64,000 nt of DNA from Amycolatopsis bullii. Lineage in GTDB: Bacteria; Actinomycetota; Actinomycetes; Mycobacteriales; Pseudonocardiaceae. Where the stretch lies: positions 21,769 to 85,768 of the forward strand of contig NZ_BNAW01000040.1 of NCBI RefSeq assembly GCF_014654205.1. The letters are read 5' to 3'. The notes under the pieces are model-generated. The model ran no database searches, was not told where the DNA came from, and was given only the letters and a program-made list of their open reading frames with translations. The translations under genes were made by a program, and so were the position numbers. This document shows, one piece after another, positions 1-9,413 of the stretch (position 1 is the first letter of the stretch; each line of letters opens with the position of its first letter).

Positions 1-774
1 GTGGGCATCGGCGTGCTGCCGGCCGTGGCGCGCAACCCGGCGATCGCGGCGATGGAGATCGCGGCGCTGGCCGAGTTGCACCCGGACCGGCTCATCGCCG
101 GGTTCGGCCACGGCGTCGCGTCGTGGATGCGGCAGATCGGCGCGTACCCGGCGTCCCCGCTGGCGGCGCTGGAGGAGACGCTCGTGGCGGTCCGGCGGCT
201 GCTGGCGGGCGAGCGCGTGTCGATGGACGGCCGGCACGTCCACCTCGACGAGGTTGAGCTGGTGTTCCCGCCGGCGTCGCCGCCTCCGCTGCTGGCGGGC
301 GTCCGCCGCCCGAAGTCGCTGGCGGTCGCGGGCGCGGCGGCGGACGGCACGATCCTGGCCGAGCCGGCCGCACCCGAGTACGTCCGGACGGCGCTGGAGG
401 GCATCGCCGCGACGGGCCCGCACGCCCTGGTGACGTACAACTGGCTCGCCCTCGGCGACCGCGAGCGGGCGCGGATGACGGTGGCGGAGTCCCTGACACC
501 CGGATCGCGGGTCCAGGTGGAAGGTCTGCCGTTCGCTTCGGAGCTGCTGGCCCTGATGGATTCGGCGTCCACAGTGGACGAGCTGGCCGCGGGCCTGCGT
601 CCGGAGTGGATCGACCGCCTGGCGATCTGCGGCGACTTGGCCACCTGCGCGGCGGCGGTCCGCGCCCTGCACGAAGCGGGCAGCGGGTCGGTCGTGCTGC
701 TGCCGTTGCCGGAGGAGTCCCCGGAGAAGGCCATCGAGGACGCGGCCCGCGTGGCGGCGGCCGTGCGCGGCTGA
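1..774 (+). CDS. LLM-class flavin-dependent oxidoreductase, 5' end cut off by the window
   Basis: This is the C-terminal part (about 257 residues) of a luciferase-like F420- or FMN-dependent oxidoreductase. The visible part begins inside the barrel with a run typical of the family (RNPAIAAMEIAALAELHPDR), then GFGHGVASWMRQIG and the segment with GVRRPKSLAVAGAAADG, which belong to the TIM-barrel cofactor pocket. The frame is open at base 1, so the GTG there is probably internal and the true start lies upstream. The substrate cannot be told from sequence. It stops 47 bp before the LysE gene on the same strand; no functional link is evident. Confidence 0.8.
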   Translation: MGIGVLPAVARNPAIAAMEIAALAELHPDRLIAGFGHGVASWMRQIGAYPASPLAALEETLVAVRRLLAGERVSMDGRHVHLDEVELVFPPASPPPLLAGVRRPKSLAVAGAAADGTILAEPAAPEYVRTALEGIAATGPHALVTYNWLALGDRERARMTVAESLTPGSRVQVEGLPFASELLALMDSASTVDELAAGLRPEWIDRLAICGDLATCAAAVRALHEAGSGSVVLLPLPEESPEKAIEDAARVAAAVRG

Positions 775-821
775 CCGGAAATGGAGTTCGCGGACCCCGG
801 CCGGCGTGCCACGATGACGCC

Positions 822-1427
822 ATGCCGGTCGACCCGCACCTCCTGCTGGCCTTCCTCGCCACCACCGCCGTCGCGATGGTGATGCCGGGGCCGGACATGC
901 TCTTCATCCTCGGCTGCGGCATGCGCGGCGGCCCGAAGGCCGGTCTGCTCGCCACCGCCGGGGTCGCCACCAGCGAAGCCATCCACGTCGCCGTGGCCGC
1001 GGCCGGGCTGGCCGCGCTCTTCGCCGCCGTGCCCGTCGCCTTCACCGTGGTTCGCGTCGCCGGGGCCGCCTACCTCATCTACCTGGGTGTGCAGGCCATC
1101 CGGAACCGCAAGCCGCTCGTCGCGCGGAAGCCGGACCGCGCCTTCCTGTCCGGCCTGCTCACCAACCTGCTCAACCCCAAGATGGTCACCTTCACCATCG
1201 CCTTCCTCCCGCAGTTCGTCGATCCCGGCCGAGGGCACGTCTGGCTGCAGTTCGCCGTCCTCGGGGCGATCATGATCGTGTTCGAGTTCCTCGTCGACGG
1301 CACCGTCGGCGTCCTCGCCGGCCGCGTCGGCGGGTGGGTCCGGCAGAAGAAGAACCAACGGCGGATCGAGGTCGCCACCGGCGGCATCTTCATCGGCCTC
1401 GGCCTCAAGCTGGCCGCCGACCGCTAG
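822..1427 (+). CDS. LysE/RhtB family exporter
   Basis: This is a 201-residue inner-membrane protein of the LysE/RhtB family, which exports amino acids or related small molecules. The N-terminus shows the family pattern MVMPGPDMLFILGCGMRGG (proline-glycine motif near residue 20), and about six hydrophobic segments follow, with SGLLTNLLNPKMVTFTIAF near the centre, another family hallmark. I chose the ATG at 822 because it gives the normal family length; the longer open frame upstream overlaps the previous gene. The stop overlaps the stop of the convergent TetR gene by four bases. The exported substrate is unknown. Confidence 0.85.
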   Translation: MPVDPHLLLAFLATTAVAMVMPGPDMLFILGCGMRGGPKAGLLATAGVATSEAIHVAVAAAGLAALFAAVPVAFTVVRVAGAAYLIYLGVQAIRNRKPLVARKPDRAFLSGLLTNLLNPKMVTFTIAFLPQFVDPGRGHVWLQFAVLGAIMIVFEFLVDGTVGVLAGRVGGWVRQKKNQRRIEVATGGIFIGLGLKLAADR

Positions 1428-1969
1428 GCGCGCAGGCCGTCGACGATCACCGCCACGATCCGGGGCGCGCGCTGGTCCCAGTCGGCTTCGGGGATCCGCG
1501 ACAGCGCCCCGAGGAGCAGGATGACGTCGGCGGCGTCGACGCGGTCGCGGATTTCCCCGGCGGCCTTTCCCCGGTCCAGCAGCGTTTCGAGCGCGTCGTC
1601 GAGCCGGTGGTGCTGGCCGGCGTACAGGTCCTGCCACGCCGGCACCGCGATCCCCGCCATGACACCGCGTTTGACGCGCGCGTACTCGATCAGCCGGTCC
1701 AGCCAGCGCGACAGCGCCTCCAGCGGGGAGTGTTCGGCCAGCAGGGGCGCCACGGTGGCGACGAGCTGGGTCAGCTCGGCCCGGTACACCTCCGCCAGCA
1801 GGTGCTCGCGGGTCGGGAAGTGCCGGTAGAGCGTGCCCTGCCCGACGCCCGCGGCTTTGGCGACCCGGTGCAGCTTCAGTTCCTCGGGCGCGCCGTTGGA
1901 CTCGCTCAGCTCCGCCCGTGCGGCCTCGACGATCCGGTCGCGGTTGGCGACGGCGTCCGAACGCGGCAC
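1424..1969 (-). CDS. TetR/AcrR family transcriptional repressor
   Basis: This is a 181-residue regulator. The N-terminal helix-turn-helix is clear (LHRVAKAAGVGQGTLYRHFP around residues 35-54), followed by an all-helical ligand domain. The GTG at 1969 is preferred because AGGAGG lies five bases upstream; an earlier in-frame GTG at 1975 lies inside that ribosome binding site. It is divergent from the SDR gene and the two share a 74-bp gap containing two TetR-type palindromes, so it very likely represses that dehydrogenase and itself. The inducer is unknown. Confidence 0.9.
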   Translation of the reverse strand: MPRSDAVANRDRIVEAARAELSESNGAPEELKLHRVAKAAGVGQGTLYRHFPTREHLLAEVYRAELTQLVATVAPLLAEHSPLEALSRWLDRLIEYARVKRGVMAGIAVPAWQDLYAGQHHRLDDALETLLDRGKAAGEIRDRVDAADVILLLGALSRIPEADWDQRAPRIVAVIVDGLRA

Positions 1970-1989
1970 GACCACCTCCTCGCATAAAT

Positions 1990-2026
1990 GGACAAGTGTC
2001 CGCTACGCTTAAGCGGACAGTTGTCA
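1990..2026. promoter_or_regulatory. Double TetR operator between the TetR and SDR genes
   Basis: Two short palindromes, GGACAAGTGTCC (1990-2001) and GGACAGTTGTCA (2015-2026), share the form GGACA-NN-TGTCM and lie 25 bp apart centre to centre. Together they also form a larger inverted repeat: GACAAGTGTCCGCT (1991-2004) against AGCGGACAGTTGTC (2012-2025), 13 of 14 positions matching. The position in the divergent gap is that expected for autoregulation plus repression of the SDR gene. Confidence 0.8.
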
Positions 2027-2043
2027 GTTTAGCGGGAGGTGCC

Positions 2044-2784
2044 ATGACGAACGGACTGGACAAGGTGGTCGCGATCACCGGCGCGAGCAGCGGGATCGGC
2101 GAGGCGACGGCGGTGGAGCTGGCGAGCCGGGGCGCGGCCGTCGTGCTGGGCGCCCGGCGCACCGACCGGCTGGAAGCGCTGGCCCGGAAGATCCGCGACG
2201 ACGGCGGCCGCGCGGACCTGCTGGACGTCGACGTCACCCGCCGGGCCGATCTCGAGCGGCTCGTCGCCCTCGCCGTCGATCGCTTCGGCCGCCTCGACGT
2301 CCTGGTGGCCAACGCCGGCGTCGCCCGGATCGCGCCGGTGAGCGCGCTCGACGTCGACGACTGGGACGCGATGATCGACGTCAACCTCCGCGGCGTGCTG
2401 CACGGCATCGCCGCCGCGCTGCCGGTGTTCCGCGCGCAGGGCCGCGGGCACTTCGTCACGACCGTCTCGACGTCGGGGCTGAAGATCGTCCCGACACAGG
2501 CGGTCTACGCGGGGACCAAGAACGCCGTGCGCACGCTGCTGGAGGCGCTCCGGCAGGAGTCGACCGACGGCGTCCTGCGCACGACGTCGATCTCGCCGGG
2601 GTACGTGCGCACCGAGCTGGTCGACTACGTCCAGGACCCCGCGCAGCGCGCGCAGGCCCAGGAGGCGATGGCGGCGCTCGGCATCGGTCCCGAGGCCGTG
2701 GCGCGGGCGATCGCGTTCGCCATCGAGCAGCCCGACGACGTCGAGATCGGCGACCTCACCATCCGGCCCACCCGGCAGGGCTGA
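2044..2784 (+). CDS. Short-chain dehydrogenase/reductase (SDR)
   Basis: This is a 246-residue classical SDR oxidoreductase. The NAD(P)-binding motif is ITGASSGIGEA (residues 11-21), NAG is present in VANAGV, and the catalytic set is Ser in VSTSG followed by the Tyr-x3-Lys of AVYAGTKNA. Arginines in GARRTDR after strand 2 suggest NADP(H). The ATG has GGGAGG eight bases upstream. It is divergent from a TetR gene with two operator palindromes between them, so expression is probably induced by a TetR ligand, perhaps its substrate. The reaction is not predictable from sequence. Confidence 0.9.
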   Translation: MTNGLDKVVAITGASSGIGEATAVELASRGAAVVLGARRTDRLEALARKIRDDGGRADLLDVDVTRRADLERLVALAVDRFGRLDVLVANAGVARIAPVSALDVDDWDAMIDVNLRGVLHGIAAALPVFRAQGRGHFVTTVSTSGLKIVPTQAVYAGTKNAVRTLLEALRQESTDGVLRTTSISPGYVRTELVDYVQDPAQRAQAQEAMAALGIGPEAVARAIAFAIEQPDDVEIGDLTIRPTRQG

Positions 2785-2988
2785 GTGGTGAGCACCGGCG
2801 AGCGTGATTGGCGGGTGCTACTGGACGACCTCGTTCTCGCCGTGCAGCGGATGACCACCCCCGCGCAGCAACCGCTGGTGCACTACTGGGACACCCATCC
2901 GGACGCCAGTAGCCTGCTCGCCGCGCGACCGTGGGCCACCACGCTGAGCAGGCTGTGTGCCCTGCTGGACGAGCCGGCGCGGGAGTGA
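2785..2988 (+). CDS. Small hypothetical protein
   Basis: I do not recognise this 67-residue frame. It starts with GTG immediately after the SDR stop (a second GTG at 2788 is equally possible) and ends three bases before the stop of the convergent substrate-binding gene. It contains a charged N-terminus, a VHYWDTHPDASSLL segment and a final helix; there is no signal peptide or membrane segment. Its tight coupling to the SDR stop and typical third-position GC support a real gene, but it could be spurious. Confidence 0.45.
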   Translation: MVSTGERDWRVLLDDLVLAVQRMTTPAQQPLVHYWDTHPDASSLLAARPWATTLSRLCALLDEPARE

Positions 2989-2991
2989 GCG

Positions 2992-3867
2992 CTAAGCCCG
3001 CGTGAGGAAGTCCTCGGCGATGTCGAGCGGGTTCCGCTTCTCCTCGGTGAACTCGACGTTGAGCCGCGTCAGCTGTTCGGTCGTCAGCGCCGCCGAGACG
3101 CGGTTCAACGCGGCCACCTCGGCGGGCGACAGCGTCCCCTTCGCCACCAGCGGCACGATGTTCTGCGCCGGGAACATGTTTTTGTCGTCGACCAGCGGCA
3201 CGAACCCGTTCGCCGCGATCGTCGACGACGTGCTGAACAGGTCCGCCACCTGGACGTCACCGGACTTCAGGGCCGCCACCGTCACCGGGCCGCCGGTGTC
3301 CGTCGTGCGGATCTCCTTGAACTCGCAGCCGTACAACGCCTTGATCTTGTCCTTCCAGCGGCTGCTCCACTGGCCCGGGCCGCCGAACACCAGCTCGCCG
3401 CAGCGCTTCCCGAGGTCGGAGAACGTCTTGATACCCGAAGAAGCCAGTTGTGGTCCGACGACGAGCAGGTCCTTGTCCTCCGCCGGCGCCTGGTCCAGCA
3501 CCTCGAACCCGGGCGGGAGCTTCTGCCGCAACTGCGCGTAGACGTCCTGGGACGTCGTCGCGGCGGCGTCCTTGTCGAAGTAGCGCAACAGGTTCCCGCT
3601 GTAGTCCGGCACAACCGTGAGCGACTTGTCCTGCAGGGCCTTGACGACGACCTCGCGGCTGCCGACCGGCGGCCGCACGGTCACGTTCTCCGCCCCCGCC
3701 TCGCGCAGCGCTCCGGCGTAGATCTGGGCCAGCAGCAGGCTTTCGCCGACGTCCGACGCCCCGATGATGATGTCGCCCGAAGTGCCCCCTTCACCGCCAC
3801 CCGCCAGCGGGTTCCCGCAGCCCGCGGCCAAGAACAGGACCGCGACGAAAGAGAGCAGCCGCTTCAC
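2992..3867 (-). CDS. Osmoprotectant ABC transporter substrate-binding lipoprotein (OpuCC/ProX type)
   Basis: This is a 291-residue extracytoplasmic binding lipoprotein. It has a lipoprotein signal with lipobox LAAGC (Cys about residue 19), a low-complexity Gly/Ser linker, and an OpuAC-type fold (IIIGASDVGESLLLAQIYAG, VVPDYSGNLLRYF). The family binds quaternary ammonium osmolytes such as glycine betaine, choline or carnitine. The GTG at 3867 overlaps the preceding permease stop as GTGA. It is the last gene of a four-gene operon on the minus strand, an order (ATPase, permease, permease, binding protein) common for OpuC systems. The exact ligand is inferred only at family level. Confidence 0.88.
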   Translation of the reverse strand: MKRLLSFVAVLFLAAGCGNPLAGGGEGGTSGDIIIGASDVGESLLLAQIYAGALREAGAENVTVRPPVGSREVVVKALQDKSLTVVPDYSGNLLRYFDKDAAATTSQDVYAQLRQKLPPGFEVLDQAPAEDKDLLVVGPQLASSGIKTFSDLGKRCGELVFGGPGQWSSRWKDKIKALYGCEFKEIRTTDTGGPVTVAALKSGDVQVADLFSTSSTIAANGFVPLVDDKNMFPAQNIVPLVAKGTLSPAEVAALNRVSAALTTEQLTRLNVEFTEEKRNPLDIAEDFLTRA

Positions 3868-4547
3868 GCCGTCACCTTCTTCACCGCCGCCGCGAGCCGG
3901 ACACCCCGGGGCACCAGGGCCCGGTTCAGCAGCGCGAAGAGGAGATCCAGGACGATGGCCAGCAATGTCGTCAGCAGCGCGCCCGCGATCACCTCGGAAT
4001 AGTCCAAAATGGCCAGTCCGTCGAGCAGGAACCGGCCCAGGCCACCGAGTCCGACGTAGGCGGCCACCGCGGCGGTCGCCACCAGCTGGAGCACGGCGTT
4101 GCGGATGCCGCCGAGCACGAGCGGCAGGGAGATCGGCACCTCCACCTTCCACAGCCGCTGCCAGCCGGTCATCCCGACGCCCTCGGCGGCGTCGACCACG
4201 CCGTGGTCGGTGGCCTGCAGCCCGGCGTACGTACCGGCCAGGATCGGCGGCACGGCCAGCACCACGAGCCCGATGATCGTCGAGGTGACGCTCTCGGTGA
4301 AGAGCAGGAACAGGAACGTGACCAGACCCAGCGTCGGCAGCGCGCGGATGGCGTTGCCGACGCTCACCAGCGCGACGCCGCCGCGGCCGGTGTGGCCGAC
4401 GAACAGGCCCAGCGGCACCGCGATAACCAGCGCGATCACCAGCGACAACGCCGTGTAGCCCAGGTGTTCCAGCAGCCGCTGCGGGACGCCGTCGGGCCCC
4501 GACCAGTGCGCCGGGTCGCCGAACCAGTGGAGGAGGTCGGTGATCAC
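3864..4547 (-). CDS. Osmoprotectant ABC transporter permease (second of two)
   Basis: This is a 227-residue inner-membrane permease of the BPD_transp_1/OpuCB-CD family with about five or six hydrophobic segments. The EAA-type cytoplasmic loop is visible in VVDAAEGVGMTGWQRLWKVE, which docks on the ATPase. The GTG at 4547 overlaps the stop of the preceding permease as GTGA, which is why this start is preferred over codons further upstream. It pairs with the permease at 4544-5212 to form the membrane channel. Confidence 0.87.
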   Translation of the reverse strand: MITDLLHWFGDPAHWSGPDGVPQRLLEHLGYTALSLVIALVIAVPLGLFVGHTGRGGVALVSVGNAIRALPTLGLVTFLFLLFTESVTSTIIGLVVLAVPPILAGTYAGLQATDHGVVDAAEGVGMTGWQRLWKVEVPISLPLVLGGIRNAVLQLVATAAVAAYVGLGGLGRFLLDGLAILDYSEVIAGALLTTLLAIVLDLLFALLNRALVPRGVRLAAAVKKVTA

Positions 4548-5208
4548 GGCGCTCCCACCCGGGTCCACGGCGTCAGCACGTTTCGCGCGCCCACCAGCAC
4601 CAGGTCGACGACCAGGGCCAGCAGCAGCGTCAGCGCGATGCCGACCACGATCGGCGAGAAGTACTCGCGCTGGAAGCCGTCGGTGAACAGCACGCCGAGG
4701 CCGCCGGTGCCGATCAGCGCGCCGACGCTGACCAGGCTGATGTTGCTGACCGACGCGACCCGCACGCCGGCCGCCAGCACCGGGACCGACAGCGGGAGTT
4801 CGACGGCGAAGAACCGCCGCACCGGCTTGTACCCGACGGCGGTCGCGGCGGCGACCACCGGCGGCGGCACCGCGTCGAGGGCGTCGAGCACCGGGCGGAC
4901 GAGCAGCGCCGCGGTGTAGATCGTCAGCGCGACGACGACGTTGACGCTGTCCAGGATCTTCGTCCCGATCAGGCCGGGGATGACGACGAACAGCGCCAGC
5001 GACGGGATCGTGTAGAGCAGGTTCGCGACCACCATCAGCACCTGCCGCGCGGGTGCCCAGCGATGGCCGAGCCAGCCCGCCGCGACCGCCAGCACGATGC
5101 CGAGCACCAGCGGGAGCAGCGCGAGGTACACGTGATCACCCAGGTCACCGAGGATCTGCACGCGGTTGTTCGCGCTGCCCAGGTAGCGCCCGAGCTCGTC
5201 GAAGAAGC

Positions 5209-5212
<4 letters not shown>
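4544..5212 (-). CDS. Osmoprotectant ABC transporter permease (first of two)
   Basis: This is a 222-residue membrane permease with the same fold as its downstream neighbour, including an EAA-like loop (DAVPPPVVAAATAVGYKPVR) and about five transmembrane helices. It starts MSFFDELGRYLG, with the ATG overlapping the ATPase stop as ATGA, a translational coupling seen at all three junctions of this operon. Having two non-identical permeases makes this an OpuC/YehZYXW-like rather than ProVWX-like layout. Confidence 0.87.
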
Positions 5213-6294
<1,082 letters not shown>

Positions 6295-6386
6295 TGCCAC
6301 TCCCCATGTCCCGGTGCGTTCGACCGTAGCCGAGTACGCGGTGGTTGGCACGCTGTTCCGAGGGCTGGTGACTAGGCTCAGAGTCC

Positions 6387-7799
6387 GTGAACGCCCTCGA
6401 CGACGTCCTCGCCGCGCACGGCGTCGGCGTCCGCCCGCTGTACCGCGTCCTCGACCTGCTGCGCACCGGCGACCACGACCTCGGCGAGCTGGTCCGGCTG
6501 TCGACCGCCCCGCGGCGCAGCGTGGAAGCCGTCCTCACCGCCCTCGGCGACGACCTGGACCGCAGCGGCGACCGCCTGCGCATCGCCCCCGGCGTCGCGG
6601 CGTCGTACCTGCAGTACCGCGCGCCCCGCTACGCCGACCCGCTCGACGAAGCCGTCGCGACGCACGAGCTGCTGCCGAAGGTCGCCGAGTGGGTGGCCGA
6701 GGTGCCCTCGCCGCTGGCCGCGCTCGACCACGTGCAGGCCACGCCGGAGACCGTGCTGCGCCGCGCACTCTGGCTGGACGCCCAGTACGACCTCGCGTCG
6801 GCCCGCCTGCTGTTCCTCGGCGACCACGACCTGACGTCGCCGGCGGTGCGGGCGGTCTGCCCGTCGGCGACCCTGACGGTCGTCGACCTGGACGAGCGGG
6901 TGCTCGCCTACCTGGACGACCGCGGCGGCCGGGAGATCCGGACCGTGCATGCGGACCTGCGGGTCGGCCTGCCCCCGTCGCTTTCCGGCGGATTCGACCT
7001 CGTGTTCAGCGATCCGCCGTACACGCCCGAAGGAATGGGTTTGTTCGCGGCACGCGGGGTGCAGGCGTTGCGCGAGCCGAGCGAGGGACGGCTGCTGCTG
7101 GCGTACGGCTACAGCCCGCGTCACCCGGCGCTGGGCGCGCAGGTGCAGCGGTCGCTGGCCACGCTCGGGCTGACGTTCGAGGCGATCCTGCCGGGCTTCA
7201 ACCGGTACTTCGGGGCGCAGGCGATCGGCAGCGCGGCGGACCTGTACGTCTGCCAGCCGACGGCGAAGGCCAAGAAGATGCGCAGCGGCAAGGCGATCTA
7301 CACGCACGGGCCGCAGTCGGTCGAAGCGGCCGGGACGAAACCGGCGCTGCTGGAGAAGCTGAAGGAAATCGCGGGCGCGGGCGGGCTCGCGCTGGAGTCG
7401 CGGCCGGTGGACTGGTCGATCTCCGGTCCCGAGGGCGACGCCGTCGCGATGGACCTCTCGGCCGACCCGGGACCGTGGCTGCTGCGGACACTGCTGGGCA
7501 CGAACGCCCGGCGCCTGGCGCTGCTGGTCCCCAACGCCCACCCCGACCTGGGCGATCAGGCGGCCCAGGAGGCGCTCGCGTCACTCGTCCGGGGCAAGTA
7601 CGCGCTGCGATACCTGCGGAGCACGCCGGACAACCGGCACGCGGTCGTGGTCGCCGAGGCAGTGGAGCACCAGGACGAGGTCCTCACGCGCGCCCACGCC
7701 CGCCTGGCGAACGTCGCCCTCGACGTCCCCGAAGACCTGGTGGACCTGCGCCTGGTCGACGTCCCCCGCCACCGCCTCCCCGACCTCCTCGGTTCCTGA
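6387..7799 (+). CDS. BpsA-like N4-bis(aminopropyl)spermidine synthase family protein (DUF43)
   Basis: This is a 470-residue protein of the bis-aminopropylspermidine synthase family, whose archaeal and thermophile members make branched polyamines from decarboxylated AdoMet. An N-terminal winged-helix-like region (residues 1-75) precedes a Rossmann-like catalytic domain with FLGDHDLTSPAV near residue 150 and the catalytic-type SDPPYTPEG near residue 210. About 110 C-terminal residues extend beyond the usual length. A TAGGCT box ends eight bases before the GTG start, implying almost no leader. In a mesophilic actinomycete the product is uncertain; another aminopropyl or methyl transfer is possible. 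Confidence 0.75.
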   Translation: MNALDDVLAAHGVGVRPLYRVLDLLRTGDHDLGELVRLSTAPRRSVEAVLTALGDDLDRSGDRLRIAPGVAASYLQYRAPRYADPLDEAVATHELLPKVAEWVAEVPSPLAALDHVQATPETVLRRALWLDAQYDLASARLLFLGDHDLTSPAVRAVCPSATLTVVDLDERVLAYLDDRGGREIRTVHADLRVGLPPSLSGGFDLVFSDPPYTPEGMGLFAARGVQALREPSEGRLLLAYGYSPRHPALGAQVQRSLATLGLTFEAILPGFNRYFGAQAIGSAADLYVCQPTAKAKKMRSGKAIYTHGPQSVEAAGTKPALLEKLKEIAGAGGLALESRPVDWSISGPEGDAVAMDLSADPGPWLLRTLLGTNARRLALLVPNAHPDLGDQAAQEALASLVRGKYALRYLRSTPDNRHAVVVAEAVEHQDEVLTRAHARLANVALDVPEDLVDLRLVDVPRHRLPDLLGS

Positions 7800-7800
7800 G

Positions 7801-7871
7801 TCTGCCGCGGCCCTCGTGAGTGAGAAACAGGGTTAGAACACTGTTTCTCACTCACGATGAGCCGCGGCAGA
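7801..7871. terminator. Long two-part hairpin between convergent genes
   Basis: The inner stem TCGTGAGTGAGAAACAG (7814-7830) pairs perfectly with 7841-7857 across a 10-base loop. The outer stem TCTGCCGCGG (7801-7810) pairs with 7862-7871, separated by a small internal loop. It fills the gap between the BpsA-like gene and malic enzyme, so it can act on either transcript. No U-tract follows on either strand. Confidence 0.75.
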
Positions 7872-7875
7872 GCAC

Positions 7876-9057
7876 TCAGTCCGTGACGCCGTCGGCTTCC
7901 GCGGCCTTCGCGACCGCGGCCGCGACCTCGGGGGCCACGCGCGGGTCGAGCGGTGACGGAACGATCCGGTCCGGGCCCAGGTCGTCCATCGCCACCGACA
8001 CGATCGCTTCGGCGGCCGCCAGCTTCATGTTCTCCGTGATCGCCCGCGCGCCCGAGTCGAGCGCGCCGCGGAAGACGCCCGGGAACGCCAGCACGTTGTT
8101 GATCTGGTTCGGGAAGTCGCTCCGGCCGGTGGCCACGATCGACGCGTACCGCGCGGCCGCCACCGGGTGCACTTCCGGGTCCGGATTGGACAGCGCGAAC
8201 ACGATGCCGCCCCCCGCCATGCGGCCCAGCAGCGACTCGTCGATCGTCGCGCCCGACAGGCCGAGGAAGACGTCCGCGCCTTCGAGGGCTTCCGCCAGCC
8301 CGCCGCGCAGGCCCGCCTTGTTCGTCGTCGCGGCCAGGCGTTCCTTGACCGGGTTCAGGCCGTCGCGGCCGGCGTGGATGATGCCGCGGGAGTCGAGCAC
8401 CGTGACGTCGCCGATGCCGGCTTCCTGGAGGATCTTCGCGCAGGCCACACCCGCCGCGCCGGCGCCGGAGACGACGACGCGCTGGTCGGCGATCGCCCGG
8501 TCGAGGACCAGGTTGGCGCCCCGCAGCGCGGCCAGCGTCACGATCGCCGTGCCGTGCTGGTCGTCGTGCATGACCGGGCAGTCCAGGGCTTCCTTGAGCT
8601 TGTCCTCCAGCTCGAAGCACCGCGGCGCGGAAACGTCCTCCAGGTTGACGGCCCCGAACGACGGCCGCAGCCGGACCAGCGTCTCGACGATCTCGTCGAC
8701 GTCGGTCGTGTCCAGCACCAGCGGGATCGAGTCGAGGCCGCCGAAAGTCTTGAAGAGCACCGACTTGCCCTCCATCACCGGCAGCGACGCGCTCGCGCCG
8801 ATGTCGCCGAGGCCGAGCACCGCCGTCCCGTCGCTCACCACGACGACCAGCCGGTCCGCCCACGTGTAGTGCTTGGCCTTGGCGGCGTCCTCGGCGATCG
8901 CGCGGCTCACCTTCGCCACCCCCGGGGTGTACGCGATCGAAAGGTCACGCGGGCTGGAAATCGGGCGGGTGGCCGCCACCGAGAGCTTGCCGCCCTCGTG
9001 CCCGGTGAAGATCTCTTCGTCGGTGACCGGCGCGACGGCGCCGGTGGGGTCGGTCAT
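7876..9057 (-). CDS. NAD(P)-dependent malic enzyme
   Basis: This is a 393-residue short (prokaryotic) malic enzyme that oxidatively decarboxylates malate to pyruvate in the cytosol. Visible features are YTPGVAKVSRAI with the catalytic Tyr, GLGDIGASASLPVMEGKS, VNLEDVSAPRCFELE with metal ligands, HDDQHGTAIV, and the dinucleotide motif GAGAAGVACA. It lacks the phosphotransacetylase extension of MaeB. The ATG has AGGA about seven bases upstream. The 5' leader carries a perfect 13-bp hairpin 19 bases before the start and a second structured stretch further up, so post-initiation control is possible. Confidence 0.93.
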   Translation of the reverse strand: MTDPTGAVAPVTDEEIFTGHEGGKLSVAATRPISSPRDLSIAYTPGVAKVSRAIAEDAAKAKHYTWADRLVVVVSDGTAVLGLGDIGASASLPVMEGKSVLFKTFGGLDSIPLVLDTTDVDEIVETLVRLRPSFGAVNLEDVSAPRCFELEDKLKEALDCPVMHDDQHGTAIVTLAALRGANLVLDRAIADQRVVVSGAGAAGVACAKILQEAGIGDVTVLDSRGIIHAGRDGLNPVKERLAATTNKAGLRGGLAEALEGADVFLGLSGATIDESLLGRMAGGGIVFALSNPDPEVHPVAAARYASIVATGRSDFPNQINNVLAFPGVFRGALDSGARAITENMKLAAAEAIVSVAMDDLGPDRIVPSPLDPRVAPEVAAAVAKAAEADGVTD

Positions 9058-9075
9058 GGGGTTTCCTGTCGTCGT

Positions 9076-9106
9076 TTCCGTCATTCCCCCAGTGGGAATG
9101 ACGGAA
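9076..9106. promoter_or_regulatory. Perfect 13-bp inverted repeat in the malic enzyme leader
   Basis: TTCCGTCATTCCC (9076-9088) pairs with GGGAATGACGGAA (9094-9106) across a five-base loop. On the minus strand it sits 19 bases before the malic enzyme start codon, ahead of the ribosome binding site. It could be a protein operator or an RNA hairpin controlling translation or termination. Confidence 0.6.
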
Positions 9107-9152
9107 CTCGCGGTTCGGACTCGGGTCACTGGAATTTCTCCTGGGCATGCGG

Positions 9153-9208
9153 GCTGGGACCACGGTCGGCAGGGGAAACCGTGGGGGATCCCGGCACGGC
9201 AGCCCAGC
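9153..9208 (-). promoter_or_regulatory. Possible structured 5' leader of malic enzyme
   Basis: An outer stem GCTGGG/CCCAGC (9153-9158 with 9203-9208) encloses an inner stem CCACGGT/ACCGTGG (9160-9166 with 9178-9184). Together with the hairpin at 9076-9106 this makes the 356-bp gap between 9058 and 9413 unusually rich in pairing. It matches no riboswitch class I know by eye; the pairing alone is weak evidence in GC-rich DNA. The rest of the gap holds no convincing gene. Confidence 0.3.
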
Positions 9209-9413
9209 GCGGTAGCGCCGGCCTGTCGGCGAGGCGTCACGTCGGCCATCGGTGCCGTGGGTCTGGCGATGGCCGCGGACGCGGCGGTTCGTTCATTGTG
9301 ACAGGTCCTCCGCCGCCGGTGACCCCTCGGTGCGGTTGATGTCACATCGGACGCCATTCCGGCAATTGCCAAGACGTCCGTTCGGTTTTTTAGCCGCCCG
9401 ATAAGGTGATGCC

